From contig JAGBVG010000063.1 in the NCBI GenBank assembly GCA_017630455.1, positions 1-64,000 on the forward strand: DNA of 64,000 bases, written 5' to 3'. A model generated the notes under the pieces. It was not told the DNA's origin. It did not search any database and saw only the letters and a list, made by a program, of their open reading frames with translations. Below, one piece after another: positions 51,092 through 60,751 of this stretch; the first letter of the stretch is position 1, and every line of letters starts with the position of its first letter. The translations under genes and the position numbers were made by a program. This DNA is from Alistipes sp. Lineage in GTDB: Bacteria; Bacteroidota; Bacteroidia; Bacteroidales; Rikenellaceae.

Positions 51092-52798
51092 ATGGATTTC
51101 AATTGGTTGAAAACTGTGATTATGGGTAGTGGTGATCCTATGCACCCATCCATTGCTCACACCGTATTTGTGTTGGCGGCGGTGATAGCCTCGGGTATTG
51201 CTCTTAGTCGTATCAAGATTAAGGGTATCTCGCTCGGTATGACCTGGATACTCTTCACGGGTATTGCCTTTGGTCACTTCCTCGACTCGGGTACTATCCA
51301 CCACGACACTTTGCACTTCATCAAGGAGTTCGGTTTGATACTCTTTGTGTTCTTCATCGGTTTGCAGGTAGGTCCTGGTTTCTTCTCTTCCCTCAAGAGT
51401 GGAGGCTTGAAGCTCATTGGACTTGCGTCACTGGTGATCTTCCTCGGCGTAGCTACAGCCTATGTCATCCACCTCATTACTGGCGAGCCACTCCCTACTA
51501 TGGTCGGTGTCCTCTCGGGTGCGGTGACTAATACTCCGGGTCTCGGTGCTGCGCAGCAGGCATACGCCGATTCTGGTATGTCGAACCCTGCCATTGCCAA
51601 CTCTATCTCGCTTGGTTATGCTGTGGCATATCCGTTGGGCGTTGTGGGTATCATCACCACGATGATCATTATGCGCTATGTGCTCCGCGTCGACTTCAAG
51701 AAGGAGGATGAGGGCTTGGCTGCTATGAGCAACGAGACTAACCTCCCTCAACGTTACTCTGTGGAGTTCACAAACGAGATGCTTGCTGGTAAGACTATTG
51801 CTATCGCGCATATGCTTATCAACCGCCAGTTCGTGGTGTCGCGCGTTATGCACACATCGGGCGAGATTGTAATGGCTGATGGTAACTCAGTGCTTAACAT
51901 CGGCGACCGCTTGCGTATCATCTGTACTGAGGAGGATAGCGAGGCGATCCTTGCATTCTTCGGTAAGCCTATCGAGATGAGCCGCGAGGAGTGGGGTGCT
52001 GCAGCTATGCAGTCTACACCTCTTGTGTCACGCCGAATCCTTATCACACGTGAGGATGTTAATGGTAAGACCTTTGCCGACCTTCGCCTCCGCACTCGTT
52101 ATGGTATCAACATCACACGTGTTCACCGTGCTGGTGTCGATCTTATCCCATATCAGGGTATGGAGCTTCAGGTGGGTGATAAGGTTATGGTCGTGGGTCC
52201 TGAGGCTGCTGTGGCGCAGGCTGAGAAGGCTCTCGGTAACTCGCTCAAGAAGCTCGACCACCCTAACTTGTTGCCAGTATTTATCGGTATCGCACTCGGT
52301 GTGTTGCTCGGCTCTATTCCATTGATGAATATTCCGCAGCCTGTGAAGCTCGGTTTGGCTGGTGGTCCACTTATCATCGCGATTTTGCTTGGCCGCTTTG
52401 GTCCGCATTTCCACCTTGTTACCTATACCACTATGAGTGCCAACCTTATGATGCGTGAGATAGGTCTTGCAATGTTCCTCGCAGCAGTAGGTATCGGTGC
52501 TGGTGATGGCTTCGTGGATGCTGTTTGCGGTGGCGGTTACAAGTGGGTAGGCTATGGTGTGATTATCACCGTGTTGCCACTGGTTCTTGTCGCGCTCCTT
52601 GCACGTCTCAAGTTCAAGCTCAACTACTATACTATGATGGGTCTTATGGCGGGTTCTATGACCGATCCACCAGCCCTCGGCTTCGCGAGCGTATCATCAG
52701 GTAACGATATGCCAGCCGTAAGTTATGCTACTGTATATCCGGTAGTTATGTTCTTACGAGTGCTTACCGCGCAGCTGTTGATGCTTATGGCATTGTAG
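51092..52798 (+). CDS. YidE/AspT family putative transporter with two RCK_C domains
   Basis: The 568-residue protein has two sets of membrane helices (about 30-205 and 390-568) around two soluble RCK_C (TrkA-C-like) domains (about 225-290 and 310-380, with GKTIAIAHMLINRQFVVSRV and LQVGDKVMVVG). The paired glycine-rich repeats GAVTNTPGLGAAQQAYAD and GLMAGSMTDPPALGFAS mark the inverted-repeat transporter core of the AspT exchanger family. The substrate is unknown; amino-acid exchange is one known role in the family. It stands alone between its promoter and a strong bidirectional terminator. Confidence 0.9.
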   Translation: MDFNWLKTVIMGSGDPMHPSIAHTVFVLAAVIASGIALSRIKIKGISLGMTWILFTGIAFGHFLDSGTIHHDTLHFIKEFGLILFVFFIGLQVGPGFFSSLKSGGLKLIGLASLVIFLGVATAYVIHLITGEPLPTMVGVLSGAVTNTPGLGAAQQAYADSGMSNPAIANSISLGYAVAYPLGVVGIITTMIIMRYVLRVDFKKEDEGLAAMSNETNLPQRYSVEFTNEMLAGKTIAIAHMLINRQFVVSRVMHTSGEIVMADGNSVLNIGDRLRIICTEEDSEAILAFFGKPIEMSREEWGAAAMQSTPLVSRRILITREDVNGKTFADLRLRTRYGINITRVHRAGVDLIPYQGMELQVGDKVMVVGPEAAVAQAEKALGNSLKKLDHPNLLPVFIGIALGVLLGSIPLMNIPQPVKLGLAGGPLIIAILLGRFGPHFHLVTYTTMSANLMMREIGLAMFLAAVGIGAGDGFVDAVCGGGYKWVGYGVIITVLPLVLVALLARLKFKLNYYTMMGLMAGSMTDPPALGFASVSSGNDMPAVSYATVYPVVMFLRVLTAQLLMLMAL

Positions 52799-52831
52799 TA
52801 TAGCGTGATAGTGGGTAATGCTACCCATTAG

Positions 52832-52880
52832 AATAAAACCCCTCGGGATGTATGAAGGTACGCTCCCGAGGGGTTTTATT
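52832..52880. terminator. Bidirectional terminator between the YidE-type gene and manC
   Basis: AATAAAACCCCTCGGGA (52832-52848) and TCCCGAGGGGTTTTATT (52864-52880) are 17-bp perfect arms around a 15-nt loop. T/A runs at the arm ends make it active on both strands. A smaller hairpin TGGGTA-ATGC-TACCCA precedes it. Confidence 0.92.
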
Positions 52881-52896
52881 TTGTTGGTATTTGGCG

Positions 52897-53970
52897 TTAG
52901 ATATGCTTATCGCCGGTGTCGTACTTCACATCCTCGATGAAACTCTTGATGTTCTGCTCGTCGCTCATAGGGCATATCATCAGCACATCGGGGGTGTCGA
53001 CAACGATGTAGTCCTTCAATCCGCTTACGATAGCAATCTTCTCTTTGGGGATGGAAATCAGTGAGTTGCGCGTATCGTAAACCTTGATACCCTCGTTACT
53101 CATCGCGTTCGCATACTTATCCTTGCGAGAATGTTGGTATACCGAACCCCAGGTGCCAACATCGCTCCATCCGAAGTCGCCGCAGTGGACATAGACGTTG
53201 TCAGCCATCTCCATAACGCCGTAGTCGATAGATATCGAGCGGCACTCCGCAAAGGCACTTTGTATAGCCTTATCCTCGCGCTCGGTGCCTAGATGTTCGC
53301 TTATGCCGCTGAAGAGCGCGGCGTGGTCAGGAAGGTGTTTCTCGAAGGCCTCGACTATGTCTCGAACCTTCCAGATGAAGATTCCCGAGTTCCATAAAAA
53401 TTCGCCACACTCCAAAAAAGCCTCGGCCATTTCGCGGTTGGGCTTCTCGGTGAAACACTTAACTTTGCATATCTCCTCGAGGTTCGATTTTTGGATATAA
53501 CCGTAGCCTGTTTCGGGACGTGTAGGCTGTATGCCGATGGTCATAAGGGCATTGCGGTAGCGTACAAATTCGAGCGAGCTCTCGATGATGCGCGTGAACT
53601 CTACTTCGTTGAGAATCAGATGATCAGACGGTGTTACAATCATCTCTGCATCGGGATTGTGCTTTATGAGCGAATATGCTGCGTAGGCTATACACGGAGC
53701 GGTATTTCGACCTATTGGCTCGCATAGAATCTGCGATGGTTTTAGCTCTGGAATATGCTCCAAAACCAACTCTTTGTAGCGTTTATTGGTGACTACGATA
53801 AAGTTCTCTAAAGGAACAATATTTGTAAATCTTTCGAATGTATGTCTAATGAAAGAACGCCCCGTGCCGAGGATGTCCAAGAACTGCTTAGGACAATTTT
53901 GGCGACTCATAGGCCAAAAACGTGAGCCTATTCCACCCGCCATAATAACACAATAGCGATTACTCTTCAT
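52897..53970 (-). CDS. manC: Mannose-1-phosphate guanylyltransferase
   Basis: The 357-residue nucleotidyltransferase makes GDP-mannose from mannose-1-phosphate and GTP, which feeds GDP-fucose and mannose-containing glycans. The nucleotide loop GGIGSRFWPMSR is at about 12-23 and PKQFLDILG follows. FTEKPNREMAEAFL and NSGIFIWKV are family blocks. It lacks the C-terminal isomerase cupin of bifunctional forms (normally about 480 residues), so it is a single-function enzyme. The start at 53970 (MKSNRYCVIMAGG) was chosen over 54006, which lies in the promoter region. It is divergent from pssA. Confidence 0.92.
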   Translation of the reverse strand: MKSNRYCVIMAGGIGSRFWPMSRQNCPKQFLDILGTGRSFIRHTFERFTNIVPLENFIVVTNKRYKELVLEHIPELKPSQILCEPIGRNTAPCIAYAAYSLIKHNPDAEMIVTPSDHLILNEVEFTRIIESSLEFVRYRNALMTIGIQPTRPETGYGYIQKSNLEEICKVKCFTEKPNREMAEAFLECGEFLWNSGIFIWKVRDIVEAFEKHLPDHAALFSGISEHLGTEREDKAIQSAFAECRSISIDYGVMEMADNVYVHCGDFGWSDVGTWGSVYQHSRKDKYANAMSNEGIKVYDTRNSLISIPKEKIAIVSGLKDYIVVDTPDVLMICPMSDEQNIKSFIEDVKYDTGDKHI

Positions 53971-54003
53971 ACGATTTTTACCCTTAAATTTTATAAATTT
54001 ACA

Positions 54004-54031
54004 CAAAGATAAAATTATTTTTGTATCTTTG
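54004..54031. promoter_or_regulatory. Divergent promoter pair for manC and pssA
   Basis: CAAAGATA (54004-54011) is a TATCTTTG box on the minus strand for manC, with TTTG (minus strand, 54035-54032) at 20 bp. TATCTTTG at 54024-54031 faces pssA. The two boxes are mirror images 12 bp apart. Confidence 0.6.
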
Positions 54032-54097
54032 CAAAATATTTGGTACTTTTAAAGACTATTTCCGTGCCAAATTGCAGATAATTATTGCGACTCGATT

Positions 54098-54835
54098 ATG
54101 AACGATGTTAAGAATATAAGGCTCTTCACGCCAGCCAACATACTCACGCTGTGCAACCTCCTTGCAGGTGTCGTTGCGCTGATCGTCACGCTGCGCTACC
54201 ACGCATACGAGACAGCATTTTGGTTGATCATCGCAGCCTCGGTGTGCGACTTCCTTGATGGCTTTGTGGCGCGCCTCCTTAACCAGTCGTCACCTTTAGG
54301 CGTGCAGCTCGACTCGCTTGCCGACGACGTTACGTTTGGTGTTGTCCCAGCGGTTGTGATGTATGATATCTACATCCACACATCGTCATTCTACGGCCTT
54401 AGCGTGGAGTGGATGGGCTATGCTTCGTATGTGGTGCTTATCATCGCGGCGTTCTCGATTTTGCGCCTCGCGAAGTTTAATATCGACACTACCCAGACAT
54501 CGGAGTTCTGTGGCTTGCCAACGCCTGCTAATGCGCTGATGTTGTTGTCGTTGGCTATGTTATGGGAGCAGGGTAGTGTGGTGCTTTACCAGGAGCATAT
54601 TCTTGTTATCAGCGTCGCTGCGGCGTTGCTTCTCATCAGTCCGATACGTATGTTTGCTCTCAAGTTCAAGGGCTTCGGATGGCGTGGCAATGAGGTGCGT
54701 TATCTCTTTATCCTCGCAGCCTTAGCGTTGATTATTTTGTTTCCAAGATACTCTGTGCTTGCAATCATCGTTCTCTATATCGTGGTGTCGACCGTGAGAT
54801 GGATTGTTGCGGGTGGTAGAACAGAGAAAAAATAG
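54098..54835 (+). CDS. pssA: CDP-diacylglycerol-serine O-phosphatidyltransferase
   Basis: The 245-residue membrane enzyme joins CDP-diacylglycerol with serine to make phosphatidylserine, the substrate for the decarboxylase encoded at 37569. The CDP-alcohol phosphatidyltransferase signature is complete: DFLDGFVAR followed by SPLGVQLDSLADD, holding the paired Asp residues. About seven membrane helices are visible, and the C-terminus ends in KK. The next gene starts 8 bp later. Confidence 0.95.
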   Translation: MNDVKNIRLFTPANILTLCNLLAGVVALIVTLRYHAYETAFWLIIAASVCDFLDGFVARLLNQSSPLGVQLDSLADDVTFGVVPAVVMYDIYIHTSSFYGLSVEWMGYASYVVLIIAAFSILRLAKFNIDTTQTSEFCGLPTPANALMLLSLAMLWEQGSVVLYQEHILVISVAAALLLISPIRMFALKFKGFGWRGNEVRYLFILAALALIILFPRYSVLAIIVLYIVVSTVRWIVAGGRTEKK

Positions 54836-54843
54836 GTGAGGAT

Positions 54844-57009
54844 ATGAAGATGATGCAGTGGATAAGAGCTATCGTAGGCGTTGTGGCAGCAGTGGTGTTG
54901 CCTCTTGCTGCGTATGCCCAGATTGATGCCGCATCATTGGCTCGCGCACAGCGTAACGGTCAGGGTAACAACATCTATGGCGCTACCATCCCTGGAATGG
55001 ACAACACTGGTATGATGGAGGGCGATGAGGAGGGTCGCGAGGGTGAGACGGCCGATACTACCAGCACAAAGAAGAAGCGCGAGAAGCGACCTCTCGAGTC
55101 GTACTACTTCCCCGATACCATTCGCGCGCAGCGAAACTGGAAGTGGACCATCGACGAGGATTACAATCGTGTGAATATTATGCCGCTCGACACCACGCTT
55201 TCGGATTGGCGTATAGACTATGTCTTTTACCGTGAGGGTGTTGGCGATATGGCTTTGGGAGGTCTTGGACAATCATCGCAGCCTATGAACTGGTTTGACC
55301 GTCGCCAGGATCCCGATTTTATCTTCGCACGTAGCTACGATGCCTACACCTCGCGTGTCGACAACGTTCCGTTCTACAATGGTAAGACCCCGCTTACGAA
55401 TTTGACATACCTCGAGTCGGGTCAGAAGCGTTACCGCGAGGAGCATTTCGAGATCGTTCACTCTCAGAACATCAGCCCTTCGACATCCTTCAACGTAAAC
55501 TATAAGTCGCGCGGTACGATGGGTCTCTACGACTGGCAGCGCACCAAGAACCATAACCTCTCGGTGGCATTCGCGCATACGGGTAAGCGTTACTCGGTTC
55601 ACGCAGCTTATATGAATAATAAGATCGAGACGCGCGAGAATGGAGGTGTCGTAGGCGAGTGGGCTATTGCCGATACAGTCTTCGAGATGCCTTCGGGTGT
55701 TCCTATGCGTCTGGCATCCTCGGAGGCTAAAAACCTCTATCGTAACAACGCCTTCTTGCTTAAGCAGGCCTATGCCATACCTCTGGAGCGTGTTACGGAG
55801 TATGACTTCTCGTTGGCAGACCTCGCAGCTATCTATATCGGCCACCAGTTTGAGTTTAATACCTGGTCGAAGGTCTATACCGACAAGCGCGGTACGTATA
55901 CCAACCAGCACGGCCATTATAACGAGGAGACCGAGAAGTGGGAGCCAGCCACAAACCTCTCATATTATGATGATTGGTTTATCGACCCACAGAATACGCG
56001 CGACTCAATCTCCGAGCGACTTATATCCAATAAGGTATTTGTTCAGATTCAGCCGTGGGGTCGCAATGCCGCAGTGTCGACCATCGACGGCGGTGTGGGT
56101 GTCGACCTACACACCTACTCATACCTCAATCTCGACAACTACCTGTCGGGAAAGATGACCAAGGATAAACGCACCTCGTGGTATGTTTATGGTGCCACGG
56201 GTGGAAAGATAAAACGCTACGCCGATTGGGGCTTCGACATTAAGTGGAACCCTTCGGGATATCGTGGCGGTGACCTATCTATGGGTGCTGATATCACCCT
56301 TAGAGCATTTGTACGTGAACATCCTCTGATTCTTCGCGGAAGCTTCCGTCAGGAGCTACGCTCGCCATCCTACTGGCAGGAGAATCTATTCTCAAACCAC
56401 TATGCGTGGTTTAACTCCTTCGGCAAGGAGTCTGAAACTCGTTTCGAGGTTAACTTCTCAGTCCCTAATATCGCCCTTGAGGTGGGTGCTTGGCAGGGTG
56501 TCATAGGTAATATGGTATACTATGGCAACGACAGCCGCGTGGCACAATATTCGGGAAATGTTAGTCTCACGAGTTTGTACGCTCGCAAGGATTTCCGCTT
56601 GGCGGGATTCCACTTAGACCATAGGGCATTGGTGCAAATCACATCCAATGAGAGTGTGCTTCCTGTTCCTACGTTCAGCGCATTCCTGTCGTATTACTAC
56701 GAGTTTTGGGTTGTGCGCAACGTGTTACGTGTGCAGGTGGGCTTGGACGGTCGTTACAACACGGCATATCACGCTCCGAGCTACAATCCTGCGCTCTCCG
56801 CCTTTTTCAATCAGCGCGAGGTCACGATAGGTAACTATCCATATCTCGATGTCTTTGTCTCGGCGAAGTGGAAGCGTATGCGTATTTTGCTTAAGTTGCA
56901 ACACTTGAACGAAAATCTGTTCGGCAATGGCGAGTACTTCCAGGTGGCTCGTTACCCTCTGAACCCACGTATGTTCAAGTTTGGTATCTCGTGGTCGTTC
57001 TACGACTAA
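54844..57009 (+). CDS. Putative outer-membrane porin (Porin_10 type)
   Basis: The 721-residue exported protein has a signal peptide (about 1-25, IVGVVAAVVLPLAAYAQ), a polar linker with a charged segment (TADTTSTKKKREKRP), and a long beta-rich body of aromatic-alternating strands, such as TSFNVNYKSRGTMGLYDWQR and KHNLSVAFAHTGKRYSVH-type stretches. The last residues FKFGISWSFYD end in a typical outer-membrane signature with aromatic penultimate residues. Its form matches the Bacteroidota putative porin family. Pore selectivity cannot be predicted. It shares an operon with pssA. Confidence 0.85.
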   Translation: MKMMQWIRAIVGVVAAVVLPLAAYAQIDAASLARAQRNGQGNNIYGATIPGMDNTGMMEGDEEGREGETADTTSTKKKREKRPLESYYFPDTIRAQRNWKWTIDEDYNRVNIMPLDTTLSDWRIDYVFYREGVGDMALGGLGQSSQPMNWFDRRQDPDFIFARSYDAYTSRVDNVPFYNGKTPLTNLTYLESGQKRYREEHFEIVHSQNISPSTSFNVNYKSRGTMGLYDWQRTKNHNLSVAFAHTGKRYSVHAAYMNNKIETRENGGVVGEWAIADTVFEMPSGVPMRLASSEAKNLYRNNAFLLKQAYAIPLERVTEYDFSLADLAAIYIGHQFEFNTWSKVYTDKRGTYTNQHGHYNEETEKWEPATNLSYYDDWFIDPQNTRDSISERLISNKVFVQIQPWGRNAAVSTIDGGVGVDLHTYSYLNLDNYLSGKMTKDKRTSWYVYGATGGKIKRYADWGFDIKWNPSGYRGGDLSMGADITLRAFVREHPLILRGSFRQELRSPSYWQENLFSNHYAWFNSFGKESETRFEVNFSVPNIALEVGAWQGVIGNMVYYGNDSRVAQYSGNVSLTSLYARKDFRLAGFHLDHRALVQITSNESVLPVPTFSAFLSYYYEFWVVRNVLRVQVGLDGRYNTAYHAPSYNPALSAFFNQREVTIGNYPYLDVFVSAKWKRMRILLKLQHLNENLFGNGEYFQVARYPLNPRMFKFGISWSFYD

Positions 57010-57053
57010 AGATGCGTTTTGCCCGGCATAAGCTGCCCACAAATCATCAAACA

Positions 57054-57761
57054 ATGTTAAAGAGAGTATCATTCGTGATTCTGTCTACTGCCTTGTTGGC
57101 GGTATACGAGTCATCGTTGGGTCAGGCTCGCCCTATCGACACTCCGAGTGTTTCGGAGGCAATAGCAGCCGAGAAGACCTTTGAGAAGCAGAATGCCGCG
57201 ACGGTAGAACTGCCTTATGTTATTTCGCGCTTCGATAATGTGATGCGCAAAGTGGGTGCCGAGGAGGGCCAGGATTGGCGACTTATGAGCGCTATAGCCT
57301 ATAGCGAGTCGCGTTTTATAGAGCATCTCTCCTCACCCCGTGGTGCTAAGGGTATTATGCAGATACGTCCTGTTGTAGCCCGCCATTTTAAGATGCCTGT
57401 GGAGTCTATCGACGACACCGAGACCAATATTCGTCTCGCGGGTATGCTCCTTTCGGAGCTTGACGATATGCTTCGTCTGCCCAAGGCAACGCCTAATATC
57501 GATCGTCTCAGCATCATCCTTGCCAGCTATAATGCCGGTATAGGCCATATTCTTGATGCTCGTCGCCTCGCACGTTCCGAGGGTGCTAACCCTAATGCGT
57601 GGAGCGATGTGAGCCACTATTTGAAGCTTATGTCCGATCCTCAGTACTACGAGAAGGATGTGGTTAAGAATGGTAAATTTACCGGAAGCGGCCAGACATT
57701 GAATTATGTCGATGAGGTGATGCGTAAATATAAGCAGTATTGTAACAAAGCAACACTTTAA
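57054..57761 (+). CDS. Lytic transglycosylase (SLT domain)
   Basis: The 235-residue exported enzyme cleaves the GlcNAc-MurNAc bond of peptidoglycan. A signal peptide (VSFVILSTALLAVYESSLGQ) precedes the lysozyme-like SLT fold: catalytic Glu in SAIAYSESRF, then SSPRGAKGIMQIRP, ETNIRLAGMLLSELD and SYNAGIGHI. ATG 57054 was chosen for its signal peptide; an upstream ATG at 57012 is possible but gives a poor leader. It begins 44 bp after the porin gene and ends before a strong terminator. Confidence 0.9.
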   Translation: MLKRVSFVILSTALLAVYESSLGQARPIDTPSVSEAIAAEKTFEKQNAATVELPYVISRFDNVMRKVGAEEGQDWRLMSAIAYSESRFIEHLSSPRGAKGIMQIRPVVARHFKMPVESIDDTETNIRLAGMLLSELDDMLRLPKATPNIDRLSIILASYNAGIGHILDARRLARSEGANPNAWSDVSHYLKLMSDPQYYEKDVVKNGKFTGSGQTLNYVDEVMRKYKQYCNKATL

Positions 57762-57803
57762 CACAGTGAGAAGTGAAAAGTAGGGTGTCTGCGACGCGTG
57801 TAT

Positions 57804-57841
57804 AAACAAACAAGTAGGGCAATACCCTACTTGTTTGTTTT
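57804..57841 (+). terminator. Intrinsic terminator after the transglycosylase gene
   Basis: AAACAAACAAGTAGGG (57804-57819) and CCCTACTTGTTTGTTT (57825-57840) are 16-bp perfect arms around CAATA. The T-rich right arm provides the release tract. Confidence 0.88.
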
Positions 57842-57915
57842 ATCTCTAATCAGCGTGCAGTGCACCTACCCCTTCCATTTCACCTTTCACCTCTCGCCTC
57901 TCGCCTCTCGCCTCG

Positions 57916-58302
57916 TCAGAGTATTCTGTTATACTCCAGCCACGTGCGCACCTTGGCCCAGCAAACCACGGGGCGACGCACGCCGTCGATGAACATTACT
58001 GGGCATCCGAGTGCCGCGTCGTCGATGTAGTAGTGGGCGAAAACCTTGGGCGAGGATGTCCATTCGCTCTGCTCGGGATTCTCGTTTACAGCCCATAGCT
58101 CTATATTGCGCTCCTTGAACCATCTGCGTGCCGCATCGAGTAGCTCGTCCGAGCGCATAGTATAGAGAATCAGCCTGTGGCCTCGCGCCTGCAGCGCACG
58201 TAGCGTCTCCACAGCACCCTCCACATCCATACCCACAGCCGGGTAGTCGTGCTCTACGCACGTGCCATCGAAATCGACGGCTATGATAAGTGGCTTCTCC
58301 AT
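57916..58302 (-). CDS. Small HAD-superfamily hydrolase
   Basis: The 128-residue protein carries HAD motif I VDFDGTCVEH (about 9-18, catalytic Asp pair) and motif II LYTMRS near 46-51. The lysine motif and acidic motif IV (YYIDDAALG, about 90-98) are present. It has no cap domain, like the short BT0820-type phosphatases of Bacteroidota. It starts 9 bp after wzc, so it likely shares the export operon, possibly acting on a phosphorylated sugar or lipid, though this is inference. Confidence 0.8.
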   Translation of the reverse strand: MEKPLIIAVDFDGTCVEHDYPAVGMDVEGAVETLRALQARGHRLILYTMRSDELLDAARRWFKERNIELWAVNENPEQSEWTSSPKVFAHYYIDDAALGCPVMFIDGVRRPVVCWAKVRTWLEYNRIL

Positions 58303-58311
58303 ACTCAGTTG

Positions 58312-60717
58312 CTATCCCCTTGGCTTAAATAAAGATCTAATCTTTGACCATAGCGATGGACTTTCGCTATCGCTGTGATATCCGTAGCCATAGCCATAAC
58401 CGTATCCATAGCCGTATGAGTGCTTAGTGCCAGTCACTCCATTAAGGACCACCGACATATTCTGGAACTTCTTATCGCGGTAGAGCTGCTCGATATCTGG
58501 CAGATGACGGCGGTCGAGGTTACCCTGACGGATGATATATATGGTAAGGTCAACAATGCGGTCGATGATCATCGCATCGGCAACAGCCATCGCAGGAACG
58601 CTGTCAAGGATTATGTAGTCGTAGCGCTGACGTAGCTCCGCAATAAGCGCATCAACACGCTCCGAGAGAAGCATCTCTGCGGGGTTTGGTGGCTGAGGAC
58701 CTGCGAAGATAAAGTCGAGGTTGCTATCAATATTGCTCGCCGCGATGATGTCGTTTATAGATGTAATCTTGCCTGTCAGATAGCTTGTTAGACCGCGACG
58801 ATCGTTGCCGTGGCCGAGGCTCTTGGATAGTGTGCGGCGGCGGAGGTCGATGTCGATGATAAGCACACGTTTGCCCGATGCGGCGAGGGCCATAGCGAGG
58901 TTAGACGATACGAATGTCTTGCCGCTATGTGGTATCGAAGAAGTGGCCATAATGACCTTTATCTCTCTGTTTACCGACATAAAGCCTATGTTGGTGCGCA
59001 GCATACGGAATGCCTCGGATATAGCGTCGCGGCTATCCTCGCGCACCACGATGCCATTACCCTTATTTCCCTCATACTTAGGAATATCGCCGAGGTATGG
59101 TATTGTGAGGGCCTTCTCGATGTCGCGGCGCGAACGTACCATAGTGTCGAGAATCTCGCGGAGGTAGAGGATCGCGAGGGGTATCAACGCGCCCATCACC
59201 AGCGCTGCAAACATAATCATAAGGGTATTGGGGCTTATCGGCTTGTTGCTGCCGTATGCTTGGTCGATGACGCGGGCGTTGCTCTCTGCTGTAGCACCCA
59301 TCAGGGCATTCTCCTCGAGTTTGGTGAGCAGGTAGATGTAAAGCTCCTCCTTAACCTTCTGCTGGCGTGCCTTCGAGAGCAGCTCCTTCTCTTTATTTGG
59401 GGAGTTCTGCATACGTCTATCTGCCACCTCTTGCTCCTTGGCGATGTGTGTTATCTGCAGCTTCAGACCCTCGATATGCGACTTCAGCGACGACTCAATC
59501 GCGCCACGAACATAGGCGATTTGGTTGCCGAGGTCGATAAGTGTAGGGTTACTCTGGCTCGATGAGGCGAGAAGACGCTGATATGTGAGCAGTGATGTGT
59601 TATATAGCTCCACCTGTGTTGCTAAGGCTGTCGATGCACCGCTCATAGTGATGGTCGATGCTGGTATCAGTGCGTGGCTATTATTGCTGTCGCAGAGGTA
59701 GTTAAGGATATACTCCGCCATCTCAAGGTTACCCTCGAGCGAGAGCTTATTCTCCTTGAGCTCTTTGATCTCCTCGGCACTCAGCGCGGCCTCCTTCTCA
59801 GGGCTGTAGAGGCGGTTCTCCATCTTGAACGTTGCGATATCTCCGTCAGCGATATTCAGCTCCTGGCCAAGGGTTATGAGACGCTCGCTGATAAACTCCT
59901 CGGTGAGGTTCGAGATAGCCTGCTTATCCGCTATGGCATCGACGTTATAGGCCTCGATGACACCGTTGATGATATTCTCGGCACGCAGAGGCACAGGGTC
60001 GACCATCTTAATGGTAATAACCGAAGCTTGCTTATCGGTAATCTCGCAGATGAGACGCTTGCGATAGATCTCGACAACCTCGTTGAGAGGCATCTTATGA
60101 ATCTCCATCGTCATAGGCTCCTCGGCATTAATGTATGGCGTTGCGATGGTAGTTATCTCGCCCACAGGGGTGGAGATGGTGTCGCCAACGTTTGCCGTAA
60201 TCGCAAAGCCAACATACTCCTCGCGCGCACGAAAATCTGAGAAGTGGAGCCTCTCGCCATCTATCGTGCAGCGGAATGAGGTATACTCCGATGGCTCGCC
60301 ACCGACAAACTCCACGATAAGCGGCGTGCGGCCATATAGGTCTACCGTGCGTAGCCCTTTCTTGGTGAGGTAGCGTGTGGTAAGGTTGTATTTCACCACT
60401 ACCTGCTCCATCACGTGGCGCGACTTGAAGATGTGGAGCTCGTTATCCACCGAGCGGCGACCTATGCCTCCAATGATGTCGTTGAATGCCGTAACCTCGC
60501 TGCTCGAACCCTTGCGTGAGTCCTTGACAAGCACGGTTGCAGTACGTTGGTAGATGGGCGACTTATAGCTGAGGTAGAGCAGTGCTACGCCGCAGCAGAG
60601 AAGTATCGATATCAGAAACCAATACCAATTTCTCAGTATCAAATGCAGAATATCGCTCAGCGTCAGGGTGTTGGCTGAGAATTCTCTATTATTCAAAGAC
60701 TCTCTATTGTCGGTCAT
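58312..60717 (-). CDS. wzc: Polysaccharide co-polymerase and tyrosine autokinase (Wzc-type)
   Basis: The 801-residue inner-membrane protein sets the length and controls export of surface polysaccharide. The N-terminal Wzz domain lies between two membrane helices (about 28-50 and 500-525) with a long periplasmic coiled-coil region. The cytoplasmic kinase has Walker A SIPHSGKTFVSS, Walker A' VLIIDIDLRRRTLSK and Walker B DYIILDSVPA. The tail is SYGYGYGYGYGYGYH, six Tyr-Gly units coded by 6-bp repeats at 58381-58416, giving the autophosphorylated Tyr cluster. It follows wza after 34 bp. Confidence 0.93.
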   Translation of the reverse strand: MTDNRESLNNREFSANTLTLSDILHLILRNWYWFLISILLCCGVALLYLSYKSPIYQRTATVLVKDSRKGSSSEVTAFNDIIGGIGRRSVDNELHIFKSRHVMEQVVVKYNLTTRYLTKKGLRTVDLYGRTPLIVEFVGGEPSEYTSFRCTIDGERLHFSDFRAREEYVGFAITANVGDTISTPVGEITTIATPYINAEEPMTMEIHKMPLNEVVEIYRKRLICEITDKQASVITIKMVDPVPLRAENIINGVIEAYNVDAIADKQAISNLTEEFISERLITLGQELNIADGDIATFKMENRLYSPEKEAALSAEEIKELKENKLSLEGNLEMAEYILNYLCDSNNSHALIPASTITMSGASTALATQVELYNTSLLTYQRLLASSSQSNPTLIDLGNQIAYVRGAIESSLKSHIEGLKLQITHIAKEQEVADRRMQNSPNKEKELLSKARQQKVKEELYIYLLTKLEENALMGATAESNARVIDQAYGSNKPISPNTLMIMFAALVMGALIPLAILYLREILDTMVRSRRDIEKALTIPYLGDIPKYEGNKGNGIVVREDSRDAISEAFRMLRTNIGFMSVNREIKVIMATSSIPHSGKTFVSSNLAMALAASGKRVLIIDIDLRRRTLSKSLGHGNDRRGLTSYLTGKITSINDIIAASNIDSNLDFIFAGPQPPNPAEMLLSERVDALIAELRQRYDYIILDSVPAMAVADAMIIDRIVDLTIYIIRQGNLDRRHLPDIEQLYRDKKFQNMSVVLNGVTGTKHSYGYGYGYGYGYGYHSDSESPSLWSKIRSLFKPRG

Positions 60718-60751
60718 ACTATCGTGTCGGTTTGTTATTCGGTGAGGGGAA

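Noticed and set aside
57890..57910. Three 7-bp CCTCTCG repeats as a phase-variable coding tract.
   Set aside because: They lie in non-coding DNA after a stop codon and before no gene start, so changes in number would not alter a reading frame.
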